Source: Paraburkholderia caffeinilytica (GTDB lineage: Bacteria; Pseudomonadota; Gammaproteobacteria; Burkholderiales; Burkholderiaceae). Taken from it: a stretch of DNA of 64,000 bases. Position 1 is the stretch's first letter. Every line of letters begins with the position of its first letter. A model generated the notes under the pieces. That model made no database searches and was not told where the DNA came from. It worked only from the letters and a program-made list of their open reading frames with translations. The stretch is from the NCBI RefSeq assembly GCF_003368325.1, contig NZ_CP031466.1, positions 124,001-188,000 on the forward strand. The letters run 5' to 3'. The translations under genes and the position numbers were made by a program. Of this stretch, positions 26,213 through 35,626 are shown in pieces.

Positions 26213-27058
26213 GTGACCACTAGCGAAACCGCGCCGTACGCCAAGCTCGCGGAGCACGCTTACCAGATTCGCCGCAACGCGCTGCGCATGGGCGAAGTGC
26301 AGGGCCAGGGTTATATCGGCCAGGCGCTCGACATCGCCGATGTCCTCGCCGTCGCCTACTTCCGCGCCATGCGCTATCGCGCCGACGACCCCGAATGGGA
26401 AGGCCGCGACCGCTTTCTGCTCTCGAACGGCCACTACGCCATCGCGCTGTACGCGGCGCTGATCGAGGCCGGCGTCATCGCCGACGAAGAGTTGGAAACC
26501 TACGGCAGCGACGACAGTCGTTTGCCGATGTCCGGCATGGCGAGCTATACGCCCGGCATGGAGATGTCCGGCGGCTCGCTCGGCCAGGGATTGACGATTG
26601 CGGTGGGCCGCTGCCTGGGCCTGAAGCGCAAAGGCTCGGATGCCCGCGTCTACACCCTGTTCTCCGACGGCGAACTCGACGAAGGCGCGATCTGGGAGGG
26701 CCTGATGTCGGCCGCCCACTGGAAGCTCGACAACCTGATCGCGATGGTCGACGTCAACAACCAGCAGGCCGACGGCCCGTCGTCCAGCGTCATGGCGTTC
26801 GAGCCGCTGGTCGAGAAACTCCAGGCGTTCGGCTGGTTCGTGCAACGCGTGGACGGCAACGATCTCGCGGCCGTCGTCGCCGCGTTCGATGCGGCCCACG
26901 CGCATCCCGAAGCGCAACCGCGAATCATCGTCTGCGATACGCGGATGGGTTGCGGCGTGCCGTTCCTCGAAGCGCGCGAGAAAAATCACTTTATCCGCGT
27001 CGATGCGCACGAGTGGCAACTCGCGCTGCAGGCGCTGGAAGCCGGGAGAAACGTATGA
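26213..27058 (+). CDS. Transketolase, N-terminal subunit (split type)
   Basis: A 281-residue thiamine-diphosphate-binding subunit of a split transketolase. DRFLLSNGHYAIALYAALIEAG, ELETYGSDDSRLPMSG and GGSLGQGLTIAVGRCLG are typical, and the cofactor motif runs from SDGELDEGAIWEG to VDVNNQQADG. The start is a GTG at 26213 with AGGAGA 6-7 bases before it. The stop overlaps the next start as ATGA. Split transketolases of this kind often serve catabolic pathways rather than the pentose phosphate cycle. It is the first gene of the island divergent from the LysR regulator. Confidence 0.9.
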   Translation: MTTSETAPYAKLAEHAYQIRRNALRMGEVQGQGYIGQALDIADVLAVAYFRAMRYRADDPEWEGRDRFLLSNGHYAIALYAALIEAGVIADEELETYGSDDSRLPMSGMASYTPGMEMSGGSLGQGLTIAVGRCLGLKRKGSDARVYTLFSDGELDEGAIWEGLMSAAHWKLDNLIAMVDVNNQQADGPSSSVMAFEPLVEKLQAFGWFVQRVDGNDLAAVVAAFDAAHAHPEAQPRIIVCDTRMGCGVPFLEAREKNHFIRVDAHEWQLALQALEAGRNV

Positions 27059-28053
27059 GCGCCGCCGTACCGAAACCGCGTTTGAAGACGTCGGCGATGA
27101 TCGCCTCGATCGCCGGCGAAGGGCAGATCACGCGTTCCGCGCCGTTCGGCCACGCACTGGTCGAACTGGCGCGCAACCGGCCCGACGTGGTCGGCATGAC
27201 TGCCGATCTCGGCAAGTACACCGACCTGCATCTGTTCGCGAAGGAATACCCCGAGCGCTATTACCAGATGGGCATGGCCGAACAACTGCTGATGGGCGCG
27301 GCGGCCGGCATGGCGCACGAAGGCGCGCAGCCGTTCGTCACCACCTACGCCGTATTCGCCGCGCGCCGTGCCTACGACTTCATCCACCAGGCGATTGCCG
27401 AGGACAACCTCGACGTCAAGATCGTCTGCGCCTTGCCCGGCCTCACGACCGGCTACGGTCCGAGCCACCAGGCGGCGGAAGACCTCGCCCTGTTCCGCGC
27501 GATGCCGAACCTCACGGTGATCGACCCGTGCGACGCCATCGACATCGAGCAGATGGTACCGGCGATCGCCGACCATCGCGGGCCGGTGTATGCGCGGCTG
27601 TTGCGCGGCAACGTGCCGGTCGTGCTCGACGAATATGACTATCGGTTCGAACTCGGCAAAGCGAAGCTGCTGCGCGACGGCGCCGAGGTGCTGATCGTCT
27701 CGTCCGGGATCATGACGATGCGCGCGCTGGAAACGGCGAAGGCGCTGGCCGCCGATCGGGTCGACGTGGGCGTGCTGCACGTGCCGACCATCAAGCCGCT
27801 CGATACCGCCACGCTGCTGCGCGAAGCGCGCCGTTCCGGCCGTCTCGTGGTGGTGGCGGAGAACCATACGGTGATCGGCGGGCTGGGCGAAGCGGTGGCC
27901 GCCGTGCTGCTGACCAACGGCGTCACGCCGCCGTTCCGTCAGATCGGCCTGCCCGACGCGTTTCTCGACGCCGGCGCGCTGCCCACCTTGCACGACCGCT
28001 ACGGCATTTCCACCGAGGCGATGTGCGACACGATCAAAGGCTGGCTGCGGTAG
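27055..28053 (+). CDS. Transketolase, C-terminal subunit (split type)
   Basis: A 332-residue partner with the pyrimidine-binding and C-terminal domains. The catalytic glutamate lies in YQMGMAEQLLMGAAAGMA. Other family motifs are VTTYAVFAARRAYDFI, GYGPSHQAAEDLALFRAMP and VAENHTVIGGLGEAVA. The frame is open upstream to 26395, but that part is only the shadow of the N-subunit gene; the ATG at 27055 overlaps the N-subunit stop. Together the two subunits transfer a ketol unit from a ketose-like donor. The donor and acceptor here are unknown. Confidence 0.9.
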   Translation: MSAAVPKPRLKTSAMIASIAGEGQITRSAPFGHALVELARNRPDVVGMTADLGKYTDLHLFAKEYPERYYQMGMAEQLLMGAAAGMAHEGAQPFVTTYAVFAARRAYDFIHQAIAEDNLDVKIVCALPGLTTGYGPSHQAAEDLALFRAMPNLTVIDPCDAIDIEQMVPAIADHRGPVYARLLRGNVPVVLDEYDYRFELGKAKLLRDGAEVLIVSSGIMTMRALETAKALAADRVDVGVLHVPTIKPLDTATLLREARRSGRLVVVAENHTVIGGLGEAVAAVLLTNGVTPPFRQIGLPDAFLDAGALPTLHDRYGISTEAMCDTIKGWLR

Positions 28054-28167
28054 CGGTTCATCGGTGTCGATCGGAACCGCGCGGCGTCGATCAGCGCCAT
28101 GCACACGTAGCCGCCGATAGCAAACAACGTAGCAAACCATAAGCTTCATACTTAGGAGATACGCATC

Positions 28168-28932
28168 ATGTCAGAGTCACGTCTGCTCGACGGCAAGGTC
28201 GCCGTCATTTCCGGTGGCGCGTCGCCGCGCGGCATCGGCATGGCGACCGCCCGCATGTTCGCCGCGCACGGCGCACGCATCGCCATCTTCGATCTCGACG
28301 AAAACGCCGCGGTCGAAGCCGCCGCGTCGATCGGACCCGGGCATCGCGGCTATGCCTGCAATGTGACCGACCGCGGCGCTTGCCAGGCGGCGGTCGAACG
28401 CACCGTCGCCGATTTCGGATCGATCGATATCCTGATTAACAACGCCGGCATTACCCAGGCGGTCAAGCTGCTCGAGATCGATCCGGAAAGCTGGGACCGT
28501 ATCCTCGACGTCAATTTGCGCGGCGTGTTGTACCTGTCGCAAGCGGTCGTCCCGCAGATGAAGAAGCAGAAGAGCGGTTCGATCGGCTGCATGTCGTCGG
28601 TCTCGGCGCAGCGCGGCGGCGGCATTCTCGGCGGCCCGCATTACTCGGCGGCGAAGGCGGGCGTGCTGGGTCTCGCCAAGGCGATGGCGCGCGAACTCGG
28701 CAACGACGGCATCCGTGTGAACTGCGTGACGCCGGGTCTGATTCAGACCGACATCAACGCGGGCAAGATCAGCGACGACAAGCGCGGTGAAATTCTCGCC
28801 GGCATTCCCCTCAACCGCCTGGGCGTACCCGACGATGTGGCCGGCGCCTTCCTGTTCCTCGCGTCGAACCTGTCGTCGTATATTACCGGCGCGGTGATCG
28901 ACGTGAACGGCGGCATGCTGATTCACGGCTAA
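28168..28932 (+). CDS. Short-chain dehydrogenase/reductase
   Basis: A 254-residue Rossmann oxidoreductase. The nucleotide-binding loop is SGGASPRGIGMA, with IFDLDE (an acidic residue favouring NAD+), NNAG, the catalytic serine in MSSVSAQ, and YSAAK holding Tyr and Lys. A good ribosome-binding site (AGGAG) precedes the ATG. It lies 114 bases after the transketolase subunits and upstream of the TRAP genes, so it probably oxidises the imported alcohol or acid before or after the transketolase step. Substrate unknown. Confidence 0.88.
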   Translation: MSESRLLDGKVAVISGGASPRGIGMATARMFAAHGARIAIFDLDENAAVEAAASIGPGHRGYACNVTDRGACQAAVERTVADFGSIDILINNAGITQAVKLLEIDPESWDRILDVNLRGVLYLSQAVVPQMKKQKSGSIGCMSSVSAQRGGGILGGPHYSAAKAGVLGLAKAMARELGNDGIRVNCVTPGLIQTDINAGKISDDKRGEILAGIPLNRLGVPDDVAGAFLFLASNLSSYITGAVIDVNGGMLIHG

Positions 28933-29088
28933 TCCTGCTCGGGCAGGACGGGCCGTTTGGCAGGAGGCCGGCGGCGCCGGAGATTCGGCAGTAGAGGACA
29001 GACGACCGCGGTGAGCCACACGTGCAGCCGCCGCGGTTCAGATTCGAAAACCATAACGACGCGCGATCCAGGATTGGAGGAAGACACC

Positions 29089-30132
29089 ATGACAACCCGT
29101 TCTAACGCGCCGCAAGGCATCAGCCGCCGCACTTTTCTGAAGGCCGGCGCGGCCGTCTCCGCCGCCGCGCCGTTATGGAGCATCTCGCGAAGCGCGATGG
29201 CGGCCCCCGAGTTTTCATACAAGCTGGCGACCGGCCAGGACCCGACGCATCCGGTCAACGTGCGCGCCCAGGAAGCGATCAATCGCATTCGCGAAGCGAC
29301 CAAGGGCCGCCTCGACATCAAACTCTTTCCACAGAATCAGCTGGGCTCCGACACCGATCTGCTGTCGCAGGTGCGCAATGGCGGCGTCGAGTTCTTCAAC
29401 CAGGCCTCGTCGATTCTGGCCACGCTGACGCCCGCCGCGGGCATCGTCAACACCGGCTTCGCGTTCAAGGACTACGACGCGGTCTGGAAGGCGATGGACG
29501 GCGATCTGGGCAACTACATCCGCGCGCAGATCGGCAAGTCGGGCCTCGTGTCGGTGAGCAAGGTGTGGGACAACGGCTTCCGGCAGATCAGTTCGTCGAC
29601 CCGGGCGTTGCGCGCGCCGGCCGATCTGAAAGGCTTCAAGATTCGCGTGCCGCAAGCGCCGATGCTCACCTCGCTGTTCAAGGCGCTCGACGCCGGTCCC
29701 GCGCCGATCAATTTCAACGAGCTGTATTCGGCGCTGCAAACCGGCGTGGTGGAAGGTCAGGAAAATCCGCTGCCGATCATCGCGACGGCCAAGCTCTACG
29801 AAGTGCAGAAGTACATCAGCCTCACGTCGCATGTGTGGGACGGTTACTGGATTCTCGGCAATCGCGCCGCATGGGAGCGCCTGCCTGCCGACATCCGCGC
29901 GATCGTCACGCGTGAATTCGAAACCGCCGCGATGCTGCAGCGCGCGGATATCGCCAGGCTCAGCCTGTCATTGCGCGACGATCTGAAATCGAAGGGCATC
30001 ACGTTTATCGACGTCGACCGCGCGGCTTTCCGTGACGCCTTGGCCAAGACGAGCTTCTATCACGACTGGAAAGCCAAGTACGGCGACGAGGCGTGGGGGC
30101 TGCTGGAGAAGTCCGTCGGAAGACTGGGGTAA
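29089..30132 (+). CDS. dctP: TRAP transporter substrate-binding protein, DctP family
   Basis: A 347-residue periplasmic binding protein. The signal peptide carries a twin-arginine-like start (SRRTFLKAG) and probably ends at SRSAMAAPE. The mature part has QDPTHPVNVRAQEAINRI and the conserved arginine R186 in KGFKIRVPQAP, which in DctP proteins makes a salt bridge to the ligand carboxylate. The ATG at 29089 follows GGAGGAAG; the frame is open upstream to 28957 but without a signal. It serves the fused membrane protein just downstream. A carboxylate ligand such as a sugar acid is inferred from the arginine. Confidence 0.9.
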   Translation: MTTRSNAPQGISRRTFLKAGAAVSAAAPLWSISRSAMAAPEFSYKLATGQDPTHPVNVRAQEAINRIREATKGRLDIKLFPQNQLGSDTDLLSQVRNGGVEFFNQASSILATLTPAAGIVNTGFAFKDYDAVWKAMDGDLGNYIRAQIGKSGLVSVSKVWDNGFRQISSSTRALRAPADLKGFKIRVPQAPMLTSLFKALDAGPAPINFNELYSALQTGVVEGQENPLPIIATAKLYEVQKYISLTSHVWDGYWILGNRAAWERLPADIRAIVTREFETAAMLQRADIARLSLSLRDDLKSKGITFIDVDRAAFRDALAKTSFYHDWKAKYGDEAWGLLEKSVGRLG

Positions 30133-30136
30133 TGCG

Positions 30137-31996
30137 ATGATCTCGATCTCCTATTCGCACGAGCGGCAGCATCGGTTCGCCTGTGCGCTCGACTCCGCCC
30201 TCGGCCATCTGGTGGAGATTCCCGCCGCCTTGCTGGTGCTCGCGGAAATCGTGGTGTTGCTGGCCGGCGTGACGAGCCGCTACCTGCTGCACGCGCCGCT
30301 CGTGTGGTCCGACGAACTCGCCTCCATGCTGTTCCTGTGGCTCGCGATGCTCGGCGCCGTGATCGCCTTGCGACGCGGCGAGCATATGCGGATGACGGCG
30401 CTGGTCGGCATGGCGCCGCCGGGCGTGCGGGTCTTTCTCGACGTGGTCGCGATCGCCGCGCCGGTCGCGTTCCTCGCGATGGTGATCGGCCCGGCGATCA
30501 GCTTCGCGCAGGACGAGTCGTTCATCACCACGCCGGCACTCGAGTTGTCGAACTCGTGGCGCGCGGCCGCGTTGCCGGTCGGTTCGGCGCTGATGCTGCT
30601 GGTCGCCGTGGTGCGGCTCGCCCGCATGAGCAACTGGCGCCTGACGCTGGCTGCGATCGCAACGGTCGCTGCGCTGGTCGGCCTCTTCATGGCGCTTGGA
30701 CCGCTGCTTCACGATCTCGGCAATATCAACCTGCTGATCTTCTTTGTCGGCCTGGTCGCGCTCGGTGTGCTGAGCGGCGTGCCGATTGCCTTCTCGTTTG
30801 GCCTCGCCACCTTCGGCTACCTCGCGCTGACCACGAATACGCCGATGCCGGTGGTGGTCGGCCGGATGGACGAGGGCATGTCGCATCTGATCCTGCTCTC
30901 GGTGCCGCTCTTCGTGTTTCTCGGCCAGTTGATCGAGATGACCGGCATGGCCGCGGCGATGATCGCGTTTCTCGCGAGCCTGCTGGGTCACGTGCGCGGC
31001 GGGCTGTCCTATGTGCTGGTCGGCGCGATGTATCTGGTGTCGGGCATTTCGGGCTCGAAAGCCGCGGACATGGCGGCGGTCGCGCCCGTGTTGTTTCCCG
31101 AGATGAAAGCGCGCGGTGCGAAGCCGGGCGATCTGGTCGCGCTGCTGGCCGCGACCGGCGCGCAGACCGAGACGATTCCGCCGAGCCTCGTGCTGATTAC
31201 GCTCGGTTCCGTGACGGGCGTGTCGATCTCCGCGCTTTTCACGGGTGGCATGCTGCCGGGCATCGTGCTGGCGATCACCTTGTGCATCGTGGTGCAGTGG
31301 CGTTACCGGCGCGAAGACATGTCGGGCGTCAAGCGTGCGACGGGCGTCGAGATTCTGCGAAAGTTCGTCATCGCGTTTCCTGCGATCGCCTTGCCGTTTG
31401 TGATTCGCGCGGCAGTGGTCGAAGGGATTGCAACGGCAACCGAAGTCTCGACCATCGGCATTGCGTATGCCGTGCTGGCGGGCTTGCTGATCTATCGCCG
31501 CTTCGAGTGGAAGCGGCTCAAGCCGATGCTGATCGATACCGCAACCTTGTCGGGCGCGATTCTGCTGATCATCGGCGCCGCGACGAGCATGGCGTGGGCG
31601 CTCACTCAATCGGGCTTCTCGGGACAACTCGCACAGACGCTCGGCGGTTTGCCGGGCGGCGCGGCGATGTTCATGGCCGCCTCCATCTGCGTGTTCGTGA
31701 TTCTCGGCAGCGTGCTCGAAGGCATTCCGGCGATCGTGCTGTTCGGCCCGCTCATGTTCCCGATCGCGCGGCAGATGGGCATTCACGATGTGCACTACGC
31801 GATGGTGGTGATCCTGTCGATGGGCGTCGGCCTGTTCGCACCGCCCTTCGGTGTGGGCTATTACTCGGCCTGCGCGGTGAGCCGCATTCATCCCGACGAA
31901 GGGATGAAACCGATTCTTGGCTACATCGCCGCGTTGATGGCCGGGCTGATCATCGTCGCGGCGGTGCCGTGGATTTCGACAGGCTTCCTGCATTGA
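30137..31996 (+). CDS. TRAP transporter membrane protein, DctQ-DctM fusion
   Basis: A 619-residue integral-membrane protein in which the small DctQ subunit (about residues 1-175, four segments, with YLLHAPLVWSDELASMLFLW) is fused to the large DctM subunit. DctM motifs are GVPIAFSFGLATFGYLAL, SVPLFVFLGQLIEMTGMA and GLFAPPFGVGYYSACAVS. Between the domains an extra hydrophobic segment links them. The ATG at 30137 lies 4 bases after the dctP stop. It drives sodium- or proton-coupled uptake of the DctP ligand. Confidence 0.92.
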   Translation: MISISYSHERQHRFACALDSALGHLVEIPAALLVLAEIVVLLAGVTSRYLLHAPLVWSDELASMLFLWLAMLGAVIALRRGEHMRMTALVGMAPPGVRVFLDVVAIAAPVAFLAMVIGPAISFAQDESFITTPALELSNSWRAAALPVGSALMLLVAVVRLARMSNWRLTLAAIATVAALVGLFMALGPLLHDLGNINLLIFFVGLVALGVLSGVPIAFSFGLATFGYLALTTNTPMPVVVGRMDEGMSHLILLSVPLFVFLGQLIEMTGMAAAMIAFLASLLGHVRGGLSYVLVGAMYLVSGISGSKAADMAAVAPVLFPEMKARGAKPGDLVALLAATGAQTETIPPSLVLITLGSVTGVSISALFTGGMLPGIVLAITLCIVVQWRYRREDMSGVKRATGVEILRKFVIAFPAIALPFVIRAAVVEGIATATEVSTIGIAYAVLAGLLIYRRFEWKRLKPMLIDTATLSGAILLIIGAATSMAWALTQSGFSGQLAQTLGGLPGGAAMFMAASICVFVILGSVLEGIPAIVLFGPLMFPIARQMGIHDVHYAMVVILSMGVGLFAPPFGVGYYSACAVSRIHPDEGMKPILGYIAALMAGLIIVAAVPWISTGFLH

Positions 31997-32075
31997 TCCG
32001 CTGACGTATGAGGCTGCGCGGTGCGGCCTCACACGACGTTCTTCCGCCTGATCCGATTCGATTCATTCTGATTGC

Positions 32076-32100
32076 CGCCGCCCCGCATGCCGGGGCGGCG
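32076..32100 (+). other. Strong hairpin between the TRAP and transketolase genes
   Basis: A perfect 10-base-pair stem (CGCCGCCCCG / CGGGGCGGCG) with loop CATGC ends 3-4 bases before the GAGGAG ribosome-binding site of the transketolase gene. There is no T run directly after it, only TTTT eleven bases on. It may be a weak terminator, an mRNA-stabilising element or an attenuator that lowers expression of the distal genes. Confidence 0.55.
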
Positions 32101-32117
32101 TAGAGGAGCCTTTTGTC

Positions 32118-34187
32118 ATGTCCACCACTGAAGCTCAGCCTGCCGCACCGATTGCTTCGAATACGCCGTCGACATCGTTATTTGCCGCAGCGACGCAAAC
32201 GCCATCTCCACAGCAGGCGTCGCGATTGCCGCTGGCCGATGCGATCCGCTTCCTCTCCATCGATTCAATTCTGCGTGCGGGTGAAGGCCATCAGGGCGTG
32301 CCGCTCGGCATGGCCGAGATCGCGACAGCGTTGTTCACCCGGCATCTGAAATTCAACCCTGCCGATCCCGCCTGGCCCGACCGCGACCGCTTCGTGCTGT
32401 CCAATGGACACGGTTCGCTGCTGCTGTATTCGCTGCTCTATCTGACGGGCTATGAGGCAATCGGGATTGATCAGCTCAAGACCTTCCGCGAACTCGGTTC
32501 GCATTGCGCGGGACATCCCGAATACGATCCGGCGCATGGCATCGAGGCGACCACCGGTCCGCTGGGGCAGGGCATTGCCAACGCGTTCGGCATGGCCATC
32601 GCCGAGGCGTATCTCGCGGCGAAATTCGGCCGTGCGCTCGTCGATCACTACACGTATGCGTTCGTGGGCGACGGTTGTCTGCAGGAAGGCATCGGCCAGG
32701 AAATGATCTCGCTGGCCGGCCATCTGCGGCTCGGCAAACTGATTCTCTGCTGGGATGACAACCAGATCACCGACGACGGCAGCACGGCACTCTCGATCAG
32801 CGAGGACGTCTGCGCGCGATTTCGTGTCGCCGGTTGGCAGGTGATCGAAGTCGACGGTCACGATCTCGAAGCGGTCTCTGCGGCGTTGACGATTGCGCGC
32901 GCCGATCCGCGGCCGTCGATGATCGCGTGCAAGACGGTCATCGGCCGCGGTATCGTGCGCTTGCAAGGACAACGCGGCGGGCATAGCGGCAAGCTGTTTC
33001 AGGCGGATGCCGACGCGGCGCGTGCGCAACTCGGCTGGCCGCATGCCCCGTTCCACGTACCCTCCGACGTGCTGGGCGCATGGCGCGAGGCGGGCCGGCG
33101 CAGCAGTGAAGAATACAACGCGTGGCACGCACGCCTCGCCGCGTTACCGGACGCGCAGTGCGCCGAGTTCGAACGAGTGATGGCGGGCGGCTTGCCGGAA
33201 GGCTGGCGCGACGTGCTCGACGATTACCGCAAGCGTGCTGTGGAACGCGACGAGCCGCAGCCTGGCATCACCGTGTCCGGCGAGATCAGCGATCTGTTCG
33301 CGCCGCTACTGCCCGAACGCATGGTGGGTTGCGCCGATCTCGAAGCGCCCACGGGCCACAAACGCCAGTTGCACGCCTTCACCGCCGACGACCCCAGCGG
33401 CGCGTACGTCCACTGCGGGGTGCGCGAACATCTGATGGGCGCGATGGCCAACGGCATGGCTGCGCACGGCGGCATCGTCGCGACTAGCGTTACGTATCTG
33501 GCGTTCTCCGACTATCAGCGTCCGGCGATGCGCATGGCCGCGCTGATGGGCTTGCCGGTGCATTACGTGTTTAGCCACGACTCGATCGGCGTCGGCAAAA
33601 ACGGGCCGACGCATCAGCCCGTCGAGATACTCGCCTCGTTACGCGCAATGCCGAATATGCGCGTGCTGCGTCCCGCGGATGCGGTGGAGGCCGCCGAGTG
33701 CTGGGCGCTCGCGCTCGAGCATCGGCGTGGTCCGAGCACGCTGGTTTTCGCAAGGCAGGCGTTGCCGCTGGTGCGCCGCGAGCATAGCGCCGAACCGCTA
33801 TCGCGCCGCGGTGCCTATGTGCTGGCCGAAGCGGAAGGCGGCGCGCGTGTCGTGACCTTGCTCGCCACCGGCTCCGAGGTCGCGCTGGCCCTGCAGGCGC
33901 GCCGTCGATTGCAGGACGAGGGCATCGCGACCGCCGTGGTGTCGATGCCGTGTTGGGAAATCTTCGATGAACAGAGCGCCGACTATCGCGCCATGGTTCT
34001 GGGCCCGAACACGGTGCGCGTCGGTATCGAGGCGGCACTGCGTTTCGGTTGGGACCGCTATCTGGGCGAACGCGGTGGCTTTGTCGGGATGACGGGCTTC
34101 GGTGCGTCGGCTTCCGCGGAGACGTTGTACGAGCACTTCGGCATCACGGCTGAACACGTCGTGGCCGAAGCAAAGCGGCATCTATAA
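32118..34187 (+). CDS. Transketolase, single-chain
   Basis: A 689-residue full-length transketolase with an extra low-complexity N-terminus of about 35 residues. Motifs are ADAIRFLSIDSI, NGHGSLLLYSLLYLTGY, HPEYDPAHGIEATTGPLGQG, the thiamine-diphosphate motif FVGDGCLQEGIGQEM to DDNQITDDG, the catalytic glutamate in GVREHLMGAMANGMA, and HDSIGVGKNGPTHQP. The ATG at 32118 has GAGGAG 9 bases upstream. A full transketolase next to a split one on the same strand is unusual and suggests separate ketol transfers. The housekeeping copy is probably elsewhere. Confidence 0.9.
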   Translation: MSTTEAQPAAPIASNTPSTSLFAAATQTPSPQQASRLPLADAIRFLSIDSILRAGEGHQGVPLGMAEIATALFTRHLKFNPADPAWPDRDRFVLSNGHGSLLLYSLLYLTGYEAIGIDQLKTFRELGSHCAGHPEYDPAHGIEATTGPLGQGIANAFGMAIAEAYLAAKFGRALVDHYTYAFVGDGCLQEGIGQEMISLAGHLRLGKLILCWDDNQITDDGSTALSISEDVCARFRVAGWQVIEVDGHDLEAVSAALTIARADPRPSMIACKTVIGRGIVRLQGQRGGHSGKLFQADADAARAQLGWPHAPFHVPSDVLGAWREAGRRSSEEYNAWHARLAALPDAQCAEFERVMAGGLPEGWRDVLDDYRKRAVERDEPQPGITVSGEISDLFAPLLPERMVGCADLEAPTGHKRQLHAFTADDPSGAYVHCGVREHLMGAMANGMAAHGGIVATSVTYLAFSDYQRPAMRMAALMGLPVHYVFSHDSIGVGKNGPTHQPVEILASLRAMPNMRVLRPADAVEAAECWALALEHRRGPSTLVFARQALPLVRREHSAEPLSRRGAYVLAEAEGGARVVTLLATGSEVALALQARRRLQDEGIATAVVSMPCWEIFDEQSADYRAMVLGPNTVRVGIEAALRFGWDRYLGERGGFVGMTGFGASASAETLYEHFGITAEHVVAEAKRHL

Positions 34188-34205
34188 ATCAAAAAGGACA
34201 TGAGC

Positions 34206-35171
34206 ATGCATAAGATCGCTTTTCTCGACCGCGCCACACTCGCGCCGCAAATCGTGTTGCGCGAACCGCGCTTCGCTCATCAGCTGATCGAGTATGAAAA
34301 CACCGCGCCTGAGCAGGTGTTGCAGCGGCTCGCCGGTGTGTCGATCGCGATCACCAACAAGGTGGCGTTGACGCAAGACGTGCTCGATCAATTGCCCGAT
34401 CTGAAGCTTGTCGCCGTCGCCGCCACGGGCACCGATTGCGTCGACAAGGCGGCTTGCCAGCGGCTCGGCATTGCCGTGTGCAATATTCGCGGCTATGCGA
34501 TCAACACCGTGCCCGAGCACACCTTCGCACTGATTCTCGCGCTGCGGCGCAATCTGATCGCCTATCGGGATGACGTGCTCGCCGGCGAGTGGCAGAAGTC
34601 CGGGCAGTTCTGTTTCTTCACGCACGCGATTCACGATCTGGCAGGGGCGCGTCTTGGCATCATCGGTGAAGGGGTGCTCGGTCAGCGTGTCGCGGAAATC
34701 GGCAAAGCCTTCGGCATGCAGCCGATGTTCGCCGCGCACAAGGGGCGCGACGGCCTGGGTCCGCTTTACACGCCGTGGGACGAGGTGCTCGCCACCAGCG
34801 ACATCATCACCGTGCACAGCCCGCTCACACCGAGCACGCGGAATATGCTGGCCATGCCCGAGTTCCGCGCGATGAAAAGGAAGCCTTTGATCATCAACAC
34901 GGCGCGCGGCGGCCTGGTCGACGAAGGTGCATTGATGCAGGCGCTCGACGAAGGTTTGATCAGCGGCGCGGGTTTCGATGTGACTGCAAGCGAACCGCCT
35001 CTTGCTGACAATCCGCTGATGCGTGCGGCCGGCCGGAAGAACGTCATTCTGACGCCGCATGTTGCATGGGCGTCGGACGAAGCACAGCAGAGTCTTGCCG
35101 ATCAATTAATGGACAACATCGAAAACTTCGTCAACGATGCGCCGAGCAATCTGGTGCAAGGGGCGTATTGA
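34206..35171 (+). CDS. D-2-hydroxyacid dehydrogenase (hydroxypyruvate/glyoxylate reductase-like)
   Basis: A 321-residue NAD(P)-dependent dehydrogenase. The Rossmann motif is LGIIGEGVLGQRV; catalytic residues are Arg in INTARGGLVDE, Glu in TASEPPLADNP and His in LTPHVAWAS. Of two possible starts, the ATG at 34206 is preferred because AAGGA lies 7 bases upstream; the one at 34200 would be only one base away. It is the last gene of the island, 18 bases after transketolase. Reduction of hydroxypyruvate to glycerate is the most natural role beside a transketolase. Confidence 0.88.
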   Translation: MHKIAFLDRATLAPQIVLREPRFAHQLIEYENTAPEQVLQRLAGVSIAITNKVALTQDVLDQLPDLKLVAVAATGTDCVDKAACQRLGIAVCNIRGYAINTVPEHTFALILALRRNLIAYRDDVLAGEWQKSGQFCFFTHAIHDLAGARLGIIGEGVLGQRVAEIGKAFGMQPMFAAHKGRDGLGPLYTPWDEVLATSDIITVHSPLTPSTRNMLAMPEFRAMKRKPLIINTARGGLVDEGALMQALDEGLISGAGFDVTASEPPLADNPLMRAAGRKNVILTPHVAWASDEAQQSLADQLMDNIENFVNDAPSNLVQGAY

Positions 35172-35626
35172 TCGACAGGAGACGCAGCGTCACGATGCGC
35201 ACCGATCGTCGGACGAATCGCGTTTGCGTCGAACGTGAAGAGAACTAGTTCGTTGCCGACAAAAATCTGACCGCTCCGGACGAGAAAATGGCTTCTCTCC
35301 AACCGGATGTTTCGTAGTATCGATCTATAGTCTCCGGTGGTCGCGGGCGCACAGAATGCCCGCGAATTTCCGACTATTTCGTTCGGACCCCACGACCGTT
35401 CAGCACAGATTGTTTTTTCGCATTAGCATATGGGGGTGTTCCGCGCCGCTCGGTGGATTGAATCCGCCGACCATTGCCGCTGGACAATCAACGTGTGTGG
35501 GCCGCGCAAATCATCCCCACATCAACCGATCGCAGGCTCACGCCGCGAACTCGCCGTTTGACGTGCTCTTCGAGCGAACGGCTGTCATCAATCCAATCGC
35601 ATCGACTGAACGAATCGTTGGCTAAT
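35172..35626. other. Intergenic region, 455 bp
   Basis: Between the hydroxyacid dehydrogenase and the repeat-bearing ORF. The frame of the following gene is open back to 35474, and other short frames exist, but none has family content or a ribosome-binding site. No terminator with a T run and no palindromic operator was recognised. Confidence 0.5.

Noticed and set aside
30005..32032. Open frame of 675 codons on the minus strand
   Set aside because: It is antisense to dctP and the DctQM fusion, is very rich in Arg, His and Gln, and has no domain content. High-GC codon bias keeps this frame open.
26213..35171. Assignment to the sulfosugar transketolase pathway or the apiose/apulose pathway
   Set aside because: The kinases, isomerases and sulfolactaldehyde or apulose-specific partners of those pathways were not found, and the transporter is TRAP type.
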